From Deltaproteobacteria bacterium (GTDB lineage Bacteria > Desulfobacterota > Desulfobacteria > Desulfobacterales > Desulfosarcinaceae): a stretch of 64,000 nt of DNA. Positions 18,451 to 26,255 of this stretch are shown here, one piece after another. The stretch covers positions 248,001 through 312,000 of the forward strand of contig JAKALP010000003.1 of the NCBI GenBank assembly GCA_021824175.1, in the 5' to 3' direction. The position numbers and the translations under genes are program-made. The notes below the pieces were generated by a model that saw only the letters and a program-made list of their open reading frames with translations, ran no database searches and was not told the DNA's origin. The first letter of the stretch is position 1; every line of letters begins with the position of its first letter.

Positions 18451-18505
18451 GGTAAAATTTTAACCGCAGCAATACTCGGAGTATTTCGAGGATTAAAATT
18501 TTGCC
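18451..18505. repeat. Inverted repeat with AT-rich arms
   Basis: GGTAAAATTTTAA (18451-18463) pairs with TTAAAATTTTGCC (18493-18505) with one mismatch. The centre holds a near-palindrome, AATACTCGGAGTATT. It lies upstream of the aminotransferase. The open frames across it look like by-products. Confidence 0.65.
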
Positions 18506-18558
18506 CCAACGCGGAAATTGGGAAAATAGGGGCTTTTCCTCCATGCACGAAATACAAA

Positions 18559-18629
18559 CCCCGGATCTTTGGTTCTGATCCGGGGCCTGAACTCAAACGC
18601 CACGGACCGACCGCTACAGCCCGTGGCGT
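18559..18629 (-). terminator. Two successive hairpins after the 23-residue ORF
   Basis: ACGCCACGG/CCGTGGCGT (18597-18629) and CCCCGGATC/GATCCGGGG (18559-18585) are perfect 9-bp stems. Read on the minus strand, the second is followed by a T-rich run (TTTGTATTT), so it may end the transcript carrying the small ORF 18723-18652. Confidence 0.55.
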
Positions 18630-18651
18630 GGTTTATCGACGAAGGTTGATT

Positions 18652-18723
18652 CTATTCGCCGCCTTCCGCCCGAGCTGTGCTGCGCGCGGCGGCCGCGGCG
18701 TTGATCTTGGGTGTCAGTTTCAT
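18652..18723 (-). CDS. Possible 23-residue peptide
   Basis: ATG at 18723 has AAGGCAGG just upstream, and TAG ends it at 18652. The product starts MKLTPKINAAAAARS and ends ARAEGGE: basic and alanine-rich, with no cysteine. It is divergent from the TetR gene and followed by two strong hairpins, so it has the layout of a short independent transcript. The small size makes chance a real possibility. Confidence 0.35.
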   Translation of the reverse strand: MKLTPKINAAAAARSTARAEGGE

Positions 18724-18798
18724 GACCGCCTGCCTTAAAAAGTTGAGGGCAATATAAGGATCGCGGTGCTTTATTGTCAAATGAAATTTCCAGTGCCC

Positions 18799-18841
18799 TT
18801 GACTAATTCAAATATGTATTTTAATTATTCGATTGAATTAG
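18799..18841 (+). promoter_or_regulatory. Promoter and inverted-repeat operator of the TetR gene
   Basis: TTGACT (18799-18804) and TAATTA (18822-18827) are 17 bp apart. A perfect 9-bp inverted repeat, CTAATTCAA (18803-18811) and TTGAATTAG (18833-18841), brackets the -10 region and ends 10 bp before the start codon. This is the expected place for a TetR autoregulatory operator. Binding of the neighbouring regulator is inferred. Confidence 0.6.
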
Positions 18842-18851
18842 AGAGGGGGCC

Positions 18852-19529
18852 ATGAGAAAACCTCGCATCGATGGGCAAGAGACCCGCAAACAACTGCTGC
18901 TGGCCGGTGGCGAAGTATTCGCGGCCCGAGGGTTTTATCATGCCACCCTGGCCGAGATCTGCCGCAAGGCCGGCGCCAACATCGCCGCCGCCAACTACCA
19001 TTTCGGCAACAAAGAAACGCTCTATGTGGAGTGTTGGCGCTTCTCCTTTGATCACTCCCTGAAGACCTATCCGCCCGACGGCGGCGTGGCCGAGGATGCG
19101 CCCGTGGAAGAGCGCCTGCGGGGCCGCATTCTGGCCATCATGCGCCGCATCATCGATCCCCGCAACCATGATCTGGACATTGTCTACAAGGAGACGGCCA
19201 ACCCCACCGGGCTGTTGGCGGAAGCAATCCAAAAATCCCTGGAACCCGTATTTCGCGGGTTGATGCTGGTGATCCGCGAATTGCTGGGGCCCAGGGCCAG
19301 CGACCAGCAGGTGTTGCTCTGTTTGATGAGCATCCGGTCCCAGTGCTTCGGCCCCTTGATGCAGGAGCGCCGCCGCAAATCCGGCTCGCCAGGGCCGCCG
19401 CTGCCCTTGCGGGACTTAATCATGGACGATGTGGAAGCCCTGGCCGAACATGTAACCAGCTTCAGTCTGGCCGGCATTCGAGCCATGCGCGCCCAGATCG
19501 AGAAGCCCAAGTGGACCAGAAGCAATTAG
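18852..19529 (+). CDS. TetR-family regulator, CecR-like
   Basis: 225 residues. The N-terminal helix-turn-helix is clear (FAARGFYHATLAEICRKAGA, then YHFGNKETLYVE). The C-terminal half has the CecR-like ligand domain pattern (ETANPTGLLAEAI, LCLMSIRSQCFGPLM). CecR in E. coli regulates export-related genes. Here the gene lies directly before macAB and RND genes, so it probably controls the efflux cluster and itself through the operator at 18803-18841. The gap to macA is 170 bp. Confidence 0.88.
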   Translation: MRKPRIDGQETRKQLLLAGGEVFAARGFYHATLAEICRKAGANIAAANYHFGNKETLYVECWRFSFDHSLKTYPPDGGVAEDAPVEERLRGRILAIMRRIIDPRNHDLDIVYKETANPTGLLAEAIQKSLEPVFRGLMLVIRELLGPRASDQQVLLCLMSIRSQCFGPLMQERRRKSGSPGPPLPLRDLIMDDVEALAEHVTSFSLAGIRAMRAQIEKPKWTRSN

Positions 19530-19699
19530 ACCATGACTCCAGCTTTTGAGGAATTTTTCAATTTCGTCTTTTGCGGCCATTTACGGTCAACCAAATGACG
19601 GCAAGCCGCGTCTTAATCCATCTTAAATGGATGCACGCCAATCAAGCGGCTGCTCTGAGAACTCAACCATCATCTGGAAATGAGCAATAGAGGCACCCC

Positions 19700-21067
19700 A
19701 TGAAACGACCTGTACCAAAAAGGATCATCGCCATCGCGGCGCTTGCCTTAATCGCAGCGGCTGCGATCTGGCACTTCAGCCGCGGCAAGCAAAATGCCGC
19801 CACCTTTCAAACCGCGGCGGTCACGCGCGGGGATTTGACCATCACCATCAGTGCCACCGGCACGGTGGAACCTGAGGAGGTCATCGATGTGGGTGCCCAG
19901 GTGGCCGGCCAGATTCTCTCCTTTGGCAAAGATGTGGACGGCCGCACCGTGGATTACGGTTCCCATATAGCCGCGGGCACGGTATTGGCCCGCATTGACG
20001 ACTCGCTCTATGTGGCCGAACTGGCCAATGCCCAGGCCCAGGTCAAAGCCGGCCAGGCTGGTTTGCAGCGCGCCCAGGCAGACCTGGAGCAGTACAAGGC
20101 CAAGCTGCTCCAAGCCGAGCTGGATTGGAAGCGGGCCGAGCGGCTCGGTCCTTCCGAGGCTTTGGCCCAATCCAGCTACGATGCCTACCGATCCGGTTAT
20201 GAAACGGCCAAAGCCAATGTGGCCGTGGGCCAGGCCGCTATTCTGCAGGCCCAGGCCGACCTCGCGCAGGCCCAGGCCAACCTGGACCGCGCCAAGCGCA
20301 ACCTCGGCTATTGCACCATCACATCGCCGGTCAAAGGGGTGATCATCGACCGCCGGGTCAACATTGGCCAGACCGTGGTGGCCAGCCTCAATGCGCCCAG
20401 CCTGTTCCTGATCGCCAAGGACCTGACCCGCATGCAGGTGTGGGTGGCGGTCAATGAGGCTGACATCGGCAAGATCAAGCCAGGCCAGGCCGTGACTTTT
20501 ACCGTGGATGCCTTTCCCGGCGAAACCTTTCGCGGCTCGGTGGGCAAGATCCGTCTGAATGCCTCCATGACTCAAAATGTGGTCACCTATACCGTGGAGA
20601 TCATCACCGACAACAAAGACGGCCGGTTGCTGCCCTACCTGACCGCCAATGTGCAGTTCGAGCTGGAGCGCCTGACCGGCGTGTTGCAAGTGCCCAACGC
20701 GGCTTTGCGCTGGACCCCCCAGGCCGATCAGATCGATGCGCGATTCCGGAACAGCGCACTATCAAAGGAGAAAGGGGGGGCCATGGCGGCCCAAAACGCC
20801 GGCTCGAATCAAGGCCCTAAAAATGCGGCCAAAGAGGGTGGGCGACACATGTTGTGGACGCCGGAAGGGTCCTTGGTGAAACCCATTTGGGTCCAAACCG
20901 GCGCCACGGATGGGCTCATGACGGCTGTGTCGGGCGATGACCTGACCGAAGGCTTGCCCATTGTGACCGGCATCAAAACCAGCGGCGAGTCCGGTGACAC
21001 CCGCAGTCCCTTTGCTCCGCAGTTCCCAGGCCGCGGCCGCGGCCAGGGCGGTCAAGGCGGGCGTTGA
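19700..21067 (+). CDS. macA: MacA-like periplasmic adaptor protein
   Basis: 455 residues. A signal anchor (about 8-23) is followed by the HlyD-type order: lipoyl half (SATGTVEPEEVIDVGAQVAG), a long Ala/Gln-rich coiled-coil hairpin (about 105-200), the second lipoyl half (TSPVKGVIIDRRVNIGQTV) and beta-barrel domains. MacA links the MacB transporter to an outer-membrane channel. There is a low-complexity insertion near 350-375 and a Gly/Arg-rich tail. It is followed after 30 bp by the MacB ATPase gene. Confidence 0.9.
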   Translation: MKRPVPKRIIAIAALALIAAAAIWHFSRGKQNAATFQTAAVTRGDLTITISATGTVEPEEVIDVGAQVAGQILSFGKDVDGRTVDYGSHIAAGTVLARIDDSLYVAELANAQAQVKAGQAGLQRAQADLEQYKAKLLQAELDWKRAERLGPSEALAQSSYDAYRSGYETAKANVAVGQAAILQAQADLAQAQANLDRAKRNLGYCTITSPVKGVIIDRRVNIGQTVVASLNAPSLFLIAKDLTRMQVWVAVNEADIGKIKPGQAVTFTVDAFPGETFRGSVGKIRLNASMTQNVVTYTVEIITDNKDGRLLPYLTANVQFELERLTGVLQVPNAALRWTPQADQIDARFRNSALSKEKGGAMAAQNAGSNQGPKNAAKEGGRHMLWTPEGSLVKPIWVQTGATDGLMTAVSGDDLTEGLPIVTGIKTSGESGDTRSPFAPQFPGRGRGQGGQGGR

Positions 21068-21097
21068 TCCGCAGGGGCCGGAAAGAGTGGTTAGATC

Positions 21098-21820
21098 ATG
21101 GACAAAATCATTGAAATTCAAGATATCCACAAAACCTATCGCATGGGCGATATCGCCGTGCCCGTGCTCAAAGGCATTTCCCTGTTCGTGGGACGCGGGG
21201 AGATGGTGGCCCTGATGGGCAGTTCTGGCTCGGGTAAGAGCACCCTGATGAATATCCTGGGGTGCCTGGATCGCCCCACTTCGGGCGTCTATAAGCTTGA
21301 CGGCGAGCTGATGTCCAATCTCTCGGCCGACCAGCGCGCCATGGTACGCAACCGCAAACTGGGCTTCGTGTTTCAAAGCTTCAACCTGCTGCCCCGCACC
21401 AGTGCACTGGATAACGTGGCCATGCCCCTGACCTACACGGCCGGCCACCTGTCTGAAAAAGAGGCCCGGCGCCGCGCGGCCGAGATGCTGGCACGCGTTG
21501 GCCTGGGCGAGCGTCTGGACCATGAGCCCTCCCAGCTGTCGGGTGGCCAGCAGCAACGCGTGGCCATTGCCCGGGCCCTGATCAATCAGCCGCCCCTGAT
21601 TCTGGCGGACGAGCCCACCGGCAACCTCGATTCGCGCACCAGCGAAGAGGTGCTGGCCATGTTCCAGACCCTGCATCAGCAAGAGGGCATCACCATCATC
21701 ATGGTCACCCACGATCCCCAGGTGGCCCGCCACGCCCAGCGGGTGATCTATATTCATGACGGTCTGATCGTGGACCGGCTTCCCGGCCAGGACGACAACC
21801 AAGCGGAGGTGCGGCCATGA
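21098..21820 (+). CDS. macB: MacB-type ABC transporter ATP-binding protein
   Basis: 240 residues: Walker [10 protein letters not shown] (about 41-49), Q-loop, signature [15 protein letters not shown], Walker [13 protein letters not shown] and the switch histidine in VTHDP. It matches the LolD/MacB ATPase group. In E. coli MacB the ATPase and permease are one chain; here the ATPase is separate and its stop overlaps the permease start by 4 bp (ATGA). It should drive the MacA-linked mechanotransmission pump. Confidence 0.92.
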   Translation: MDKIIEIQDIHKTYRMGDIAVPVLKGISLFVGRGEMVALMGSSGSGKSTLMNILGCLDRPTSGVYKLDGELMSNLSADQRAMVRNRKLGFVFQSFNLLPRTSALDNVAMPLTYTAGHLSEKEARRRAAEMLARVGLGERLDHEPSQLSGGQQQRVAIARALINQPPLILADEPTGNLDSRTSEEVLAMFQTLHQQEGITIIMVTHDPQVARHAQRVIYIHDGLIVDRLPGQDDNQAEVRP

Positions 21821-23196
21821 GATACGCTCAGAAGAGCTGGCGCACCTTTCGCACGGCCCTCAAGGCCCTGTTGCGCAATCCCATGCGGGCCATGCTGACC
21901 ACCCTGGGCATCGTGATCGGCGTGGCCGCGGTCATCGCCATGATGGAGATCGGCGCAGGATCATCGGCCAGCATTCAAAAGACCATCGCCAAAATGGGCG
22001 CCAATGTGCTGGACGTGCGCCCCGGCGCGGCAGCCAGCGGCGGCGTGACCTTTGGTTCGGGCAGCACCACCACTCTGACTCCGGAAGACGCCGACGCCAT
22101 CATGCGAGAGTGTTCGGCCGTGCGCGCTGTGGCGCCCCTGGTGCACACTCGCGCCCAGGTGGTGTACGGCAACCGCAACTGGGTGCCCACCTTCATTTAT
22201 GGCTCCACCCCTTCCTACCTGGATGTGCAGAACTGGACCATCGGCTCGGGGGTTTCCCTGACCAACCGTGACGTGGCCAACGGAAATAAGGTCTGTTTGC
22301 TGGGTGAGACTCTGGTGCGCGAGCTGTTTCAAGGCGAGAACCCCCTGGGTAAGGAGATCCGCATCAAGAATATCTCCTTTCGCGTGGTGGGCGTACTGGG
22401 CCGCAAAGGCGCCAACATGATGGGCATGGATCAGGACGACGTAATTATCGCGCCCTGGACCACCATCAAATACCGCGTCACCGGCGCCACCCTTAGTGAT
22501 GCCAATCAAAGCGCCAGCAGCAGTTCGAGCAGCTCCGTCAACACCCTGAGCAACCTATATCCCAGCGATCAGCCGTCGCTCTATCCGGAACGCTCCGATG
22601 TCCAGGCGGCCGACAACCCCATGCCGGTGCGCTTTACCAACATCGACCACATCCTGGTTTCGGCCCGCAGCGCAGGCCAGATCCCGGCCGCCATCGACCA
22701 GATCACCAAGGTACTGCGCGAGCGCCATCGCATCCGGCCGGGAGAGGCCGATGACTTCAGCATTCGCGACATGGCCCAGATGACCGAGGCCCTGACCTCC
22801 ACCACCACCCAGATGACCAACTTGCTGCTGGCCGTGGCCATGATCTCGCTGGTGGTGGGCGGCGTGGGCATCATGAACATCATGCTGGTCTCGGTGACCG
22901 AGCGCACGCGCGAAATCGGCCTGCGCATGGCCGTGGGGGCCCGGGCCAAGGATATCCTGCAGCAATTCCTGGTGGAAGCCGTGGTGTTGTGCCTGGTGGG
23001 CGGCTCGCTGGGCATTGGCCTGGGCCATGGCGGCTCGCTGCTGGTGCGCATGCTGCTGCGCTGGCCGGTGGAGACTTCGCCGGCGGCCATTGCCGCGGCC
23101 GTGATCGTCTCGGCCAGCGTGGGCATGATCTTCGGCTTTTATCCGGCCTGGAAAGCGTCGCGGTTGGATCCTATTGAGGCGTTGCGGTATGAGTGA
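21817..23196 (+). CDS. macB: MacB-type ABC transporter permease (FtsX-like)
   Basis: 459 residues with the MacB topology: one N-terminal helix (about 27-47, LTTLGIVIGVAAVIAM), a large periplasmic domain (about 50-330) and three C-terminal helices. The FtsX motif VVGGVGIMNIMLVSVTERTR and the ending PAWKASRLDPIEALRYE are typical. The periplasmic domain has a serine-rich insertion (about 228-240) that I do not associate with E. coli MacB. A G-rich periodic repeat follows the stop codon almost at once. Confidence 0.92.
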   Translation: MRYAQKSWRTFRTALKALLRNPMRAMLTTLGIVIGVAAVIAMMEIGAGSSASIQKTIAKMGANVLDVRPGAAASGGVTFGSGSTTTLTPEDADAIMRECSAVRAVAPLVHTRAQVVYGNRNWVPTFIYGSTPSYLDVQNWTIGSGVSLTNRDVANGNKVCLLGETLVRELFQGENPLGKEIRIKNISFRVVGVLGRKGANMMGMDQDDVIIAPWTTIKYRVTGATLSDANQSASSSSSSSVNTLSNLYPSDQPSLYPERSDVQAADNPMPVRFTNIDHILVSARSAGQIPAAIDQITKVLRERHRIRPGEADDFSIRDMAQMTEALTSTTTQMTNLLLAVAMISLVVGGVGIMNIMLVSVTERTREIGLRMAVGARAKDILQQFLVEAVVLCLVGGSLGIGLGHGGSLLVRMLLRWPVETSPAAIAAAVIVSASVGMIFGFYPAWKASRLDPIEALRYE

Positions 23197-23200
23197 GGTG

Positions 23201-23234
23201 GGGGACTGAGGGACTAAGGGACTAAGGGACTTAG
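23201..23234 (+). repeat. 8-nt periodic G-rich array 3' of macB
   Basis: Four GGGACT-type units start 4 bp after the macB stop: G-tracts of three or more Gs separated by 5 nt, on the coding strand. It fits the G-quadruplex pattern. Related arrays follow four other genes in this window (see 39.9, 41.0, 48.9 and 53.6 kb). Confidence 0.8.
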
Positions 23235-23273
23235 AGTGATGGTCTTGTAAAAAACCGCACAACGGCCGTTAAC

Positions 23274-23300
23274 GTCATCCCCGCGAAGGCGGGGAACCAG
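23274..23300. repeat. Short hairpin repeat GTCATCCCCGC
   Basis: CCCCGC-GAAG-GCGGGG forms a tetraloop hairpin within a word starting GTCATCCCCGC. Words of this kind are dispersed in many bacterial genomes. It lies in the 319-bp gap between macB and the outer-membrane factor gene, which otherwise holds only the neighbouring repeats. Confidence 0.55.
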
Positions 23301-23331
23301 TAAAGAGATTAAGGAAGCATGGCAATCATTC

Positions 23332-23458
23332 AACGCAGAGGCCGCGGAGGGCGCGGAGGTGCGCAGAGATTATTAGAGGAAGAACAATCAGCGGCCACAC
23401 TCCTTTCAGTTCCCATTCTCCTCTGCGTTCCTCAGCGCTCTCTGCGCCTTTGCGTTTT
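23332..23458. repeat. Long imperfect inverted repeat (CTCTGCG family)
   Basis: The left arm (23332-23368, starting AACGCAGAGG) and right arm (23421-23458, ending TTTGCGTTTT) pair imperfectly around about 52 nt. Same family as 16212-16297. Confidence 0.7.
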
Positions 23459-23515
23459 AAAAAATGGCTTGTCTCCTTATCCCGGCAAATCAACTAGAAA
23501 TGAAGGACAATTGCG

Positions 23516-25009
23516 TTGCGAAGTAAAATCTTCACAGGAGTAATTCTGCTGGCCGCGCTGCTATTCATCGGCTGCGCCGTGGGGCCGGATTTCAAGCGAC
23601 CGGAACCTGATGTGCCCGCGAAGTATAGCGGTACCGCGCCGACCGTTCCCGCGGCATCCCCGGCCGCCGCCGATGAGGCTTTGGCGAACTGGTGGCTGGT
23701 CTTCAACGATGCCACCCTGAACAGCTTGATGCAGCAGGCCACGGCAGCCAATCTGAATCTCAAACTGGCCGAAGCCCGCGTGCGCCAGGCCCGCGCGGCG
23801 CGCGGCATTGCGGCCGGCGGCCTGGGGCCTACCCTGGATGCGACCGCCGGCTACCAGCGTAGCGAGGCTAACCTGACCACCACCGCCGGCACCAGCGCCC
23901 AAGTCAGCGCCGATCAGTATCAGGCTGGTTTCGATGCTGGCTGGGAGATCGATATCTTTGGCGGCCAGCGGCGCGCGTTGGAGGCGGCCGATGCTGATTT
24001 GTTGGCGGCCGTGGAATCCCTCCACGATGTGCTGGTGAGCCTGACGGCCGAAGTGGCGCGCAACTACATTCAATTGCGCGCCTATCAGCAGCAGATCCTC
24101 ATCACCCAGAAAAACCTGGCGGCCCAGCAGCACAGCGCCAAACTGACCCGCGAACGCTTCGAGGGCGGGTTCGTCAGCGGCCTGGACGTGGCCAATGCCG
24201 AAGCCCTGACCGCCAACACCTCGGCCCAGCTGCCCTTGCTGGAATCATCGGCCCAGCAGACCATTTACAACCTCAGCATCCTGCTCGGCGAAGCACCGGC
24301 CACCTTGAATGACGAACTTACGCCCACGGCCGCTATTCCCGATGGACCGCCTGAAGTACCCGCCGGCATACCCTCCGATCTGCTGCGCCGGCGGCCCGAT
24401 ATCCGCGTGGCCGAAGCCCGCATCCACGGGGCCACGGCCCGCATCGGCGTGGCCACGGCCGATTTTTTCCCCAAATTCACCATCACCGGGTCCATCGGCT
24501 ACCGCTCCAATGATTTCGGTTCGCTCTTTGACTGGTCCAATCACTTCTGGTCCTTCGGCCCCTCGGCGGTCTGGCATCTTTTCCAGAGCGGCCAGATCCG
24601 GGCCAATGTGGAAGTACAAAAAGCCCTGCAGGAGCAGGAGATGCTCACCTACCGCCAGACCGTGCTGGGCGCGCTGCAAGAGGTGGAAAACAGCCTCGTG
24701 GCCGCCACCAAGGAACAGCAGCACCGCGAAGCCCTGATCACGGCGGTCAATGCCAACCGCAAAGCCGTGGGCCTGGCGGAAAAGCTCTATACCGAAGGTC
24801 TGACCGACTATATCAATGTGCTCCAGACCCAGTTGGCGCTGCTCAACACCGAAAACGCCCTGGTCCAAAGCACGGCCACGGTCTCCACCAATCTGGTGGC
24901 GTTGTACAAGGCCCTGGGCGGCGGCTGGCAGAGCCAGGCCCCGGCAGGCCCAGGCCCCGGCGCGCCCGAACCCGCCCAGGCGGATGCGAGCAGGACGGCA
25001 GAGAAGTAA
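23516..25009 (+). CDS. NodT-family outer-membrane efflux lipoprotein
   Basis: 497 residues from a TTG start at 23516 (AAGGAC upstream; an alternative TTG is at 23511). A lipoprotein signal ends LLFIGCAVGPDF. Two OEP repeats follow (about 60-245 and 265-460), with the family's first-strand word NWWLVFNDATLNSL and the DLLRRRPDIRVAEARIHGA motif. It forms a trimeric channel for tripartite pumps. It sits between macAB and an RND adaptor/pump pair and is the only such channel here. The tail is Pro/Ala-rich. Confidence 0.92.
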   Translation: MRSKIFTGVILLAALLFIGCAVGPDFKRPEPDVPAKYSGTAPTVPAASPAAADEALANWWLVFNDATLNSLMQQATAANLNLKLAEARVRQARAARGIAAGGLGPTLDATAGYQRSEANLTTTAGTSAQVSADQYQAGFDAGWEIDIFGGQRRALEAADADLLAAVESLHDVLVSLTAEVARNYIQLRAYQQQILITQKNLAAQQHSAKLTRERFEGGFVSGLDVANAEALTANTSAQLPLLESSAQQTIYNLSILLGEAPATLNDELTPTAAIPDGPPEVPAGIPSDLLRRRPDIRVAEARIHGATARIGVATADFFPKFTITGSIGYRSNDFGSLFDWSNHFWSFGPSAVWHLFQSGQIRANVEVQKALQEQEMLTYRQTVLGALQEVENSLVAATKEQQHREALITAVNANRKAVGLAEKLYTEGLTDYINVLQTQLALLNTENALVQSTATVSTNLVALYKALGGGWQSQAPAGPGPGAPEPAQADASRTAEK

Positions 25010-25082
25010 AAGCGGCGCGCGGAATTGTTCAAATGATCGGATGGGCTCAACCACCAAACGCAAAAATTGGAATTAACGCAAG

Positions 25083-26255
25083 ATGGTCCAACATTTTGAA
25101 GATATCGAAAGAAGTAAAGTAATTTCCCCGACAACCTGGATCACGGCCTTGGTGATCCTTGTGGCCCTGACCGCCTGTTCGGGCAACGCCGCGGACAAGG
25201 CCCAACGGCCCAAAAGCGCCATGCCGGTCACGGTGGCCACGGCCGTATCCAAAGCCGTGCCCCTTGAACTGCCGGCCGTGGGCACGGTGGAAGCCTACGC
25301 CACCGTGACCGTTAAAGCCCAAGTGGAAGGCGAACTGTCGGCGGTGCTTTTGAAAGAGGGTCAGTGCGTGCAATCCGGCGATCTGCTCTTCAACATCGAT
25401 CCCCGGACCTTCGAAGTACAACTCAAGCAGGCCCAGGCCAACCTGGAAAGGGACAAGGCCCAACTGGCCAATGCCCGGACCGTGCTCGAACGCAACGCCG
25501 CGGTCGTAGAAAAAGGCTATGTCTCCCAGGAGAAGTACGGCCAGGCCGTGGCCGATGCCGCGGCCCTGACCGCCACGGTACGGGCCGATGAAGCGGCCGT
25601 GGAAAAGGCCCAGATCCAGTTGGCCTACTGCGCCATCCGTTCGCCCATCACGGGATGCGCCGGCGAAGTATTTGTGGACCGCGGCAATGTGGTCAAGGCC
25701 AACGATGCCGACCATCCCCTGGCCGTGATCCGCCAGATCCAGCCCATCTATGTCGCCTTTTCCGTGCCGGAACGCTACCTGCCGGAAGTAAAGAAGTATT
25801 CGGCCAAAGCGCCGTTGAAGGCGCTGGCCGCGCCTGCCGGCCAAGGCCAGGCCCCCATGACCGGTGAGTTGACCTTTGTGGACAACAGCGTCAATGCCGC
25901 CACCGGCACTATTTTACTCAAAGCCACCTTTGCCAACCCGGACCAGACCCTGTGGCCGGGCCAGTTCGTCAATGTCACCCTGCAACTGGCCAACGAGCCG
26001 GACGCCGTGGTGGTACCGACCCAGGCCATTCAGACCGGTCAGCAGGGCCAGTATGTCTTTGCCTTGAAACCGGATAACACCGTGGAGGTCCGCAATGTGA
26101 CGGTGGCGCGCACCGCCGGCGGGGAAGCGGTGATCACCTCAGGGATTCAGCCCGGCGATCAGGTGGTCACCGACGGCCAGTTGCGGTTGTTTCCCGGCGC
26201 ATCGGTCAAAATCGTGGCCGGCCTGGAAGAGCAAAAGGGGGCCTCCCAGCCATGA
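25083..26255 (+). CDS. RND-type periplasmic adaptor (MdtA/AcrA-like) lipoprotein
   Basis: 390 residues. The signal VILVALTACSG gives a lipidated Cys. The lipoyl domain (GTVEAYATVTVKAQVEGEL), a short coiled-coil hairpin (about 100-160), the second lipoyl half (IRSPITGCAGEVFVDRGNVV) and beta-barrel (VVPTQAIQTGQQGQYVF) are in the order expected for adaptors of RND pumps. Its stop codon overlaps the pump gene's ATG (ATGA), so the two are translationally coupled. Confidence 0.92.
   Translation: MVQHFEDIERSKVISPTTWITALVILVALTACSGNAADKAQRPKSAMPVTVATAVSKAVPLELPAVGTVEAYATVTVKAQVEGELSAVLLKEGQCVQSGDLLFNIDPRTFEVQLKQAQANLERDKAQLANARTVLERNAAVVEKGYVSQEKYGQAVADAAALTATVRADEAAVEKAQIQLAYCAIRSPITGCAGEVFVDRGNVVKANDADHPLAVIRQIQPIYVAFSVPERYLPEVKKYSAKAPLKALAAPAGQGQAPMTGELTFVDNSVNAATGTILLKATFANPDQTLWPGQFVNVTLQLANEPDAVVVPTQAIQTGQQGQYVFALKPDNTVEVRNVTVARTAGGEAVITSGIQPGDQVVTDGQLRLFPGASVKIVAGLEEQKGASQP

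Noticed and set aside
18433-18738. 101-codon plus-strand frame over hairpins
   Set aside because: It crosses several inverted repeats and has no protein signature; the structures explain it.
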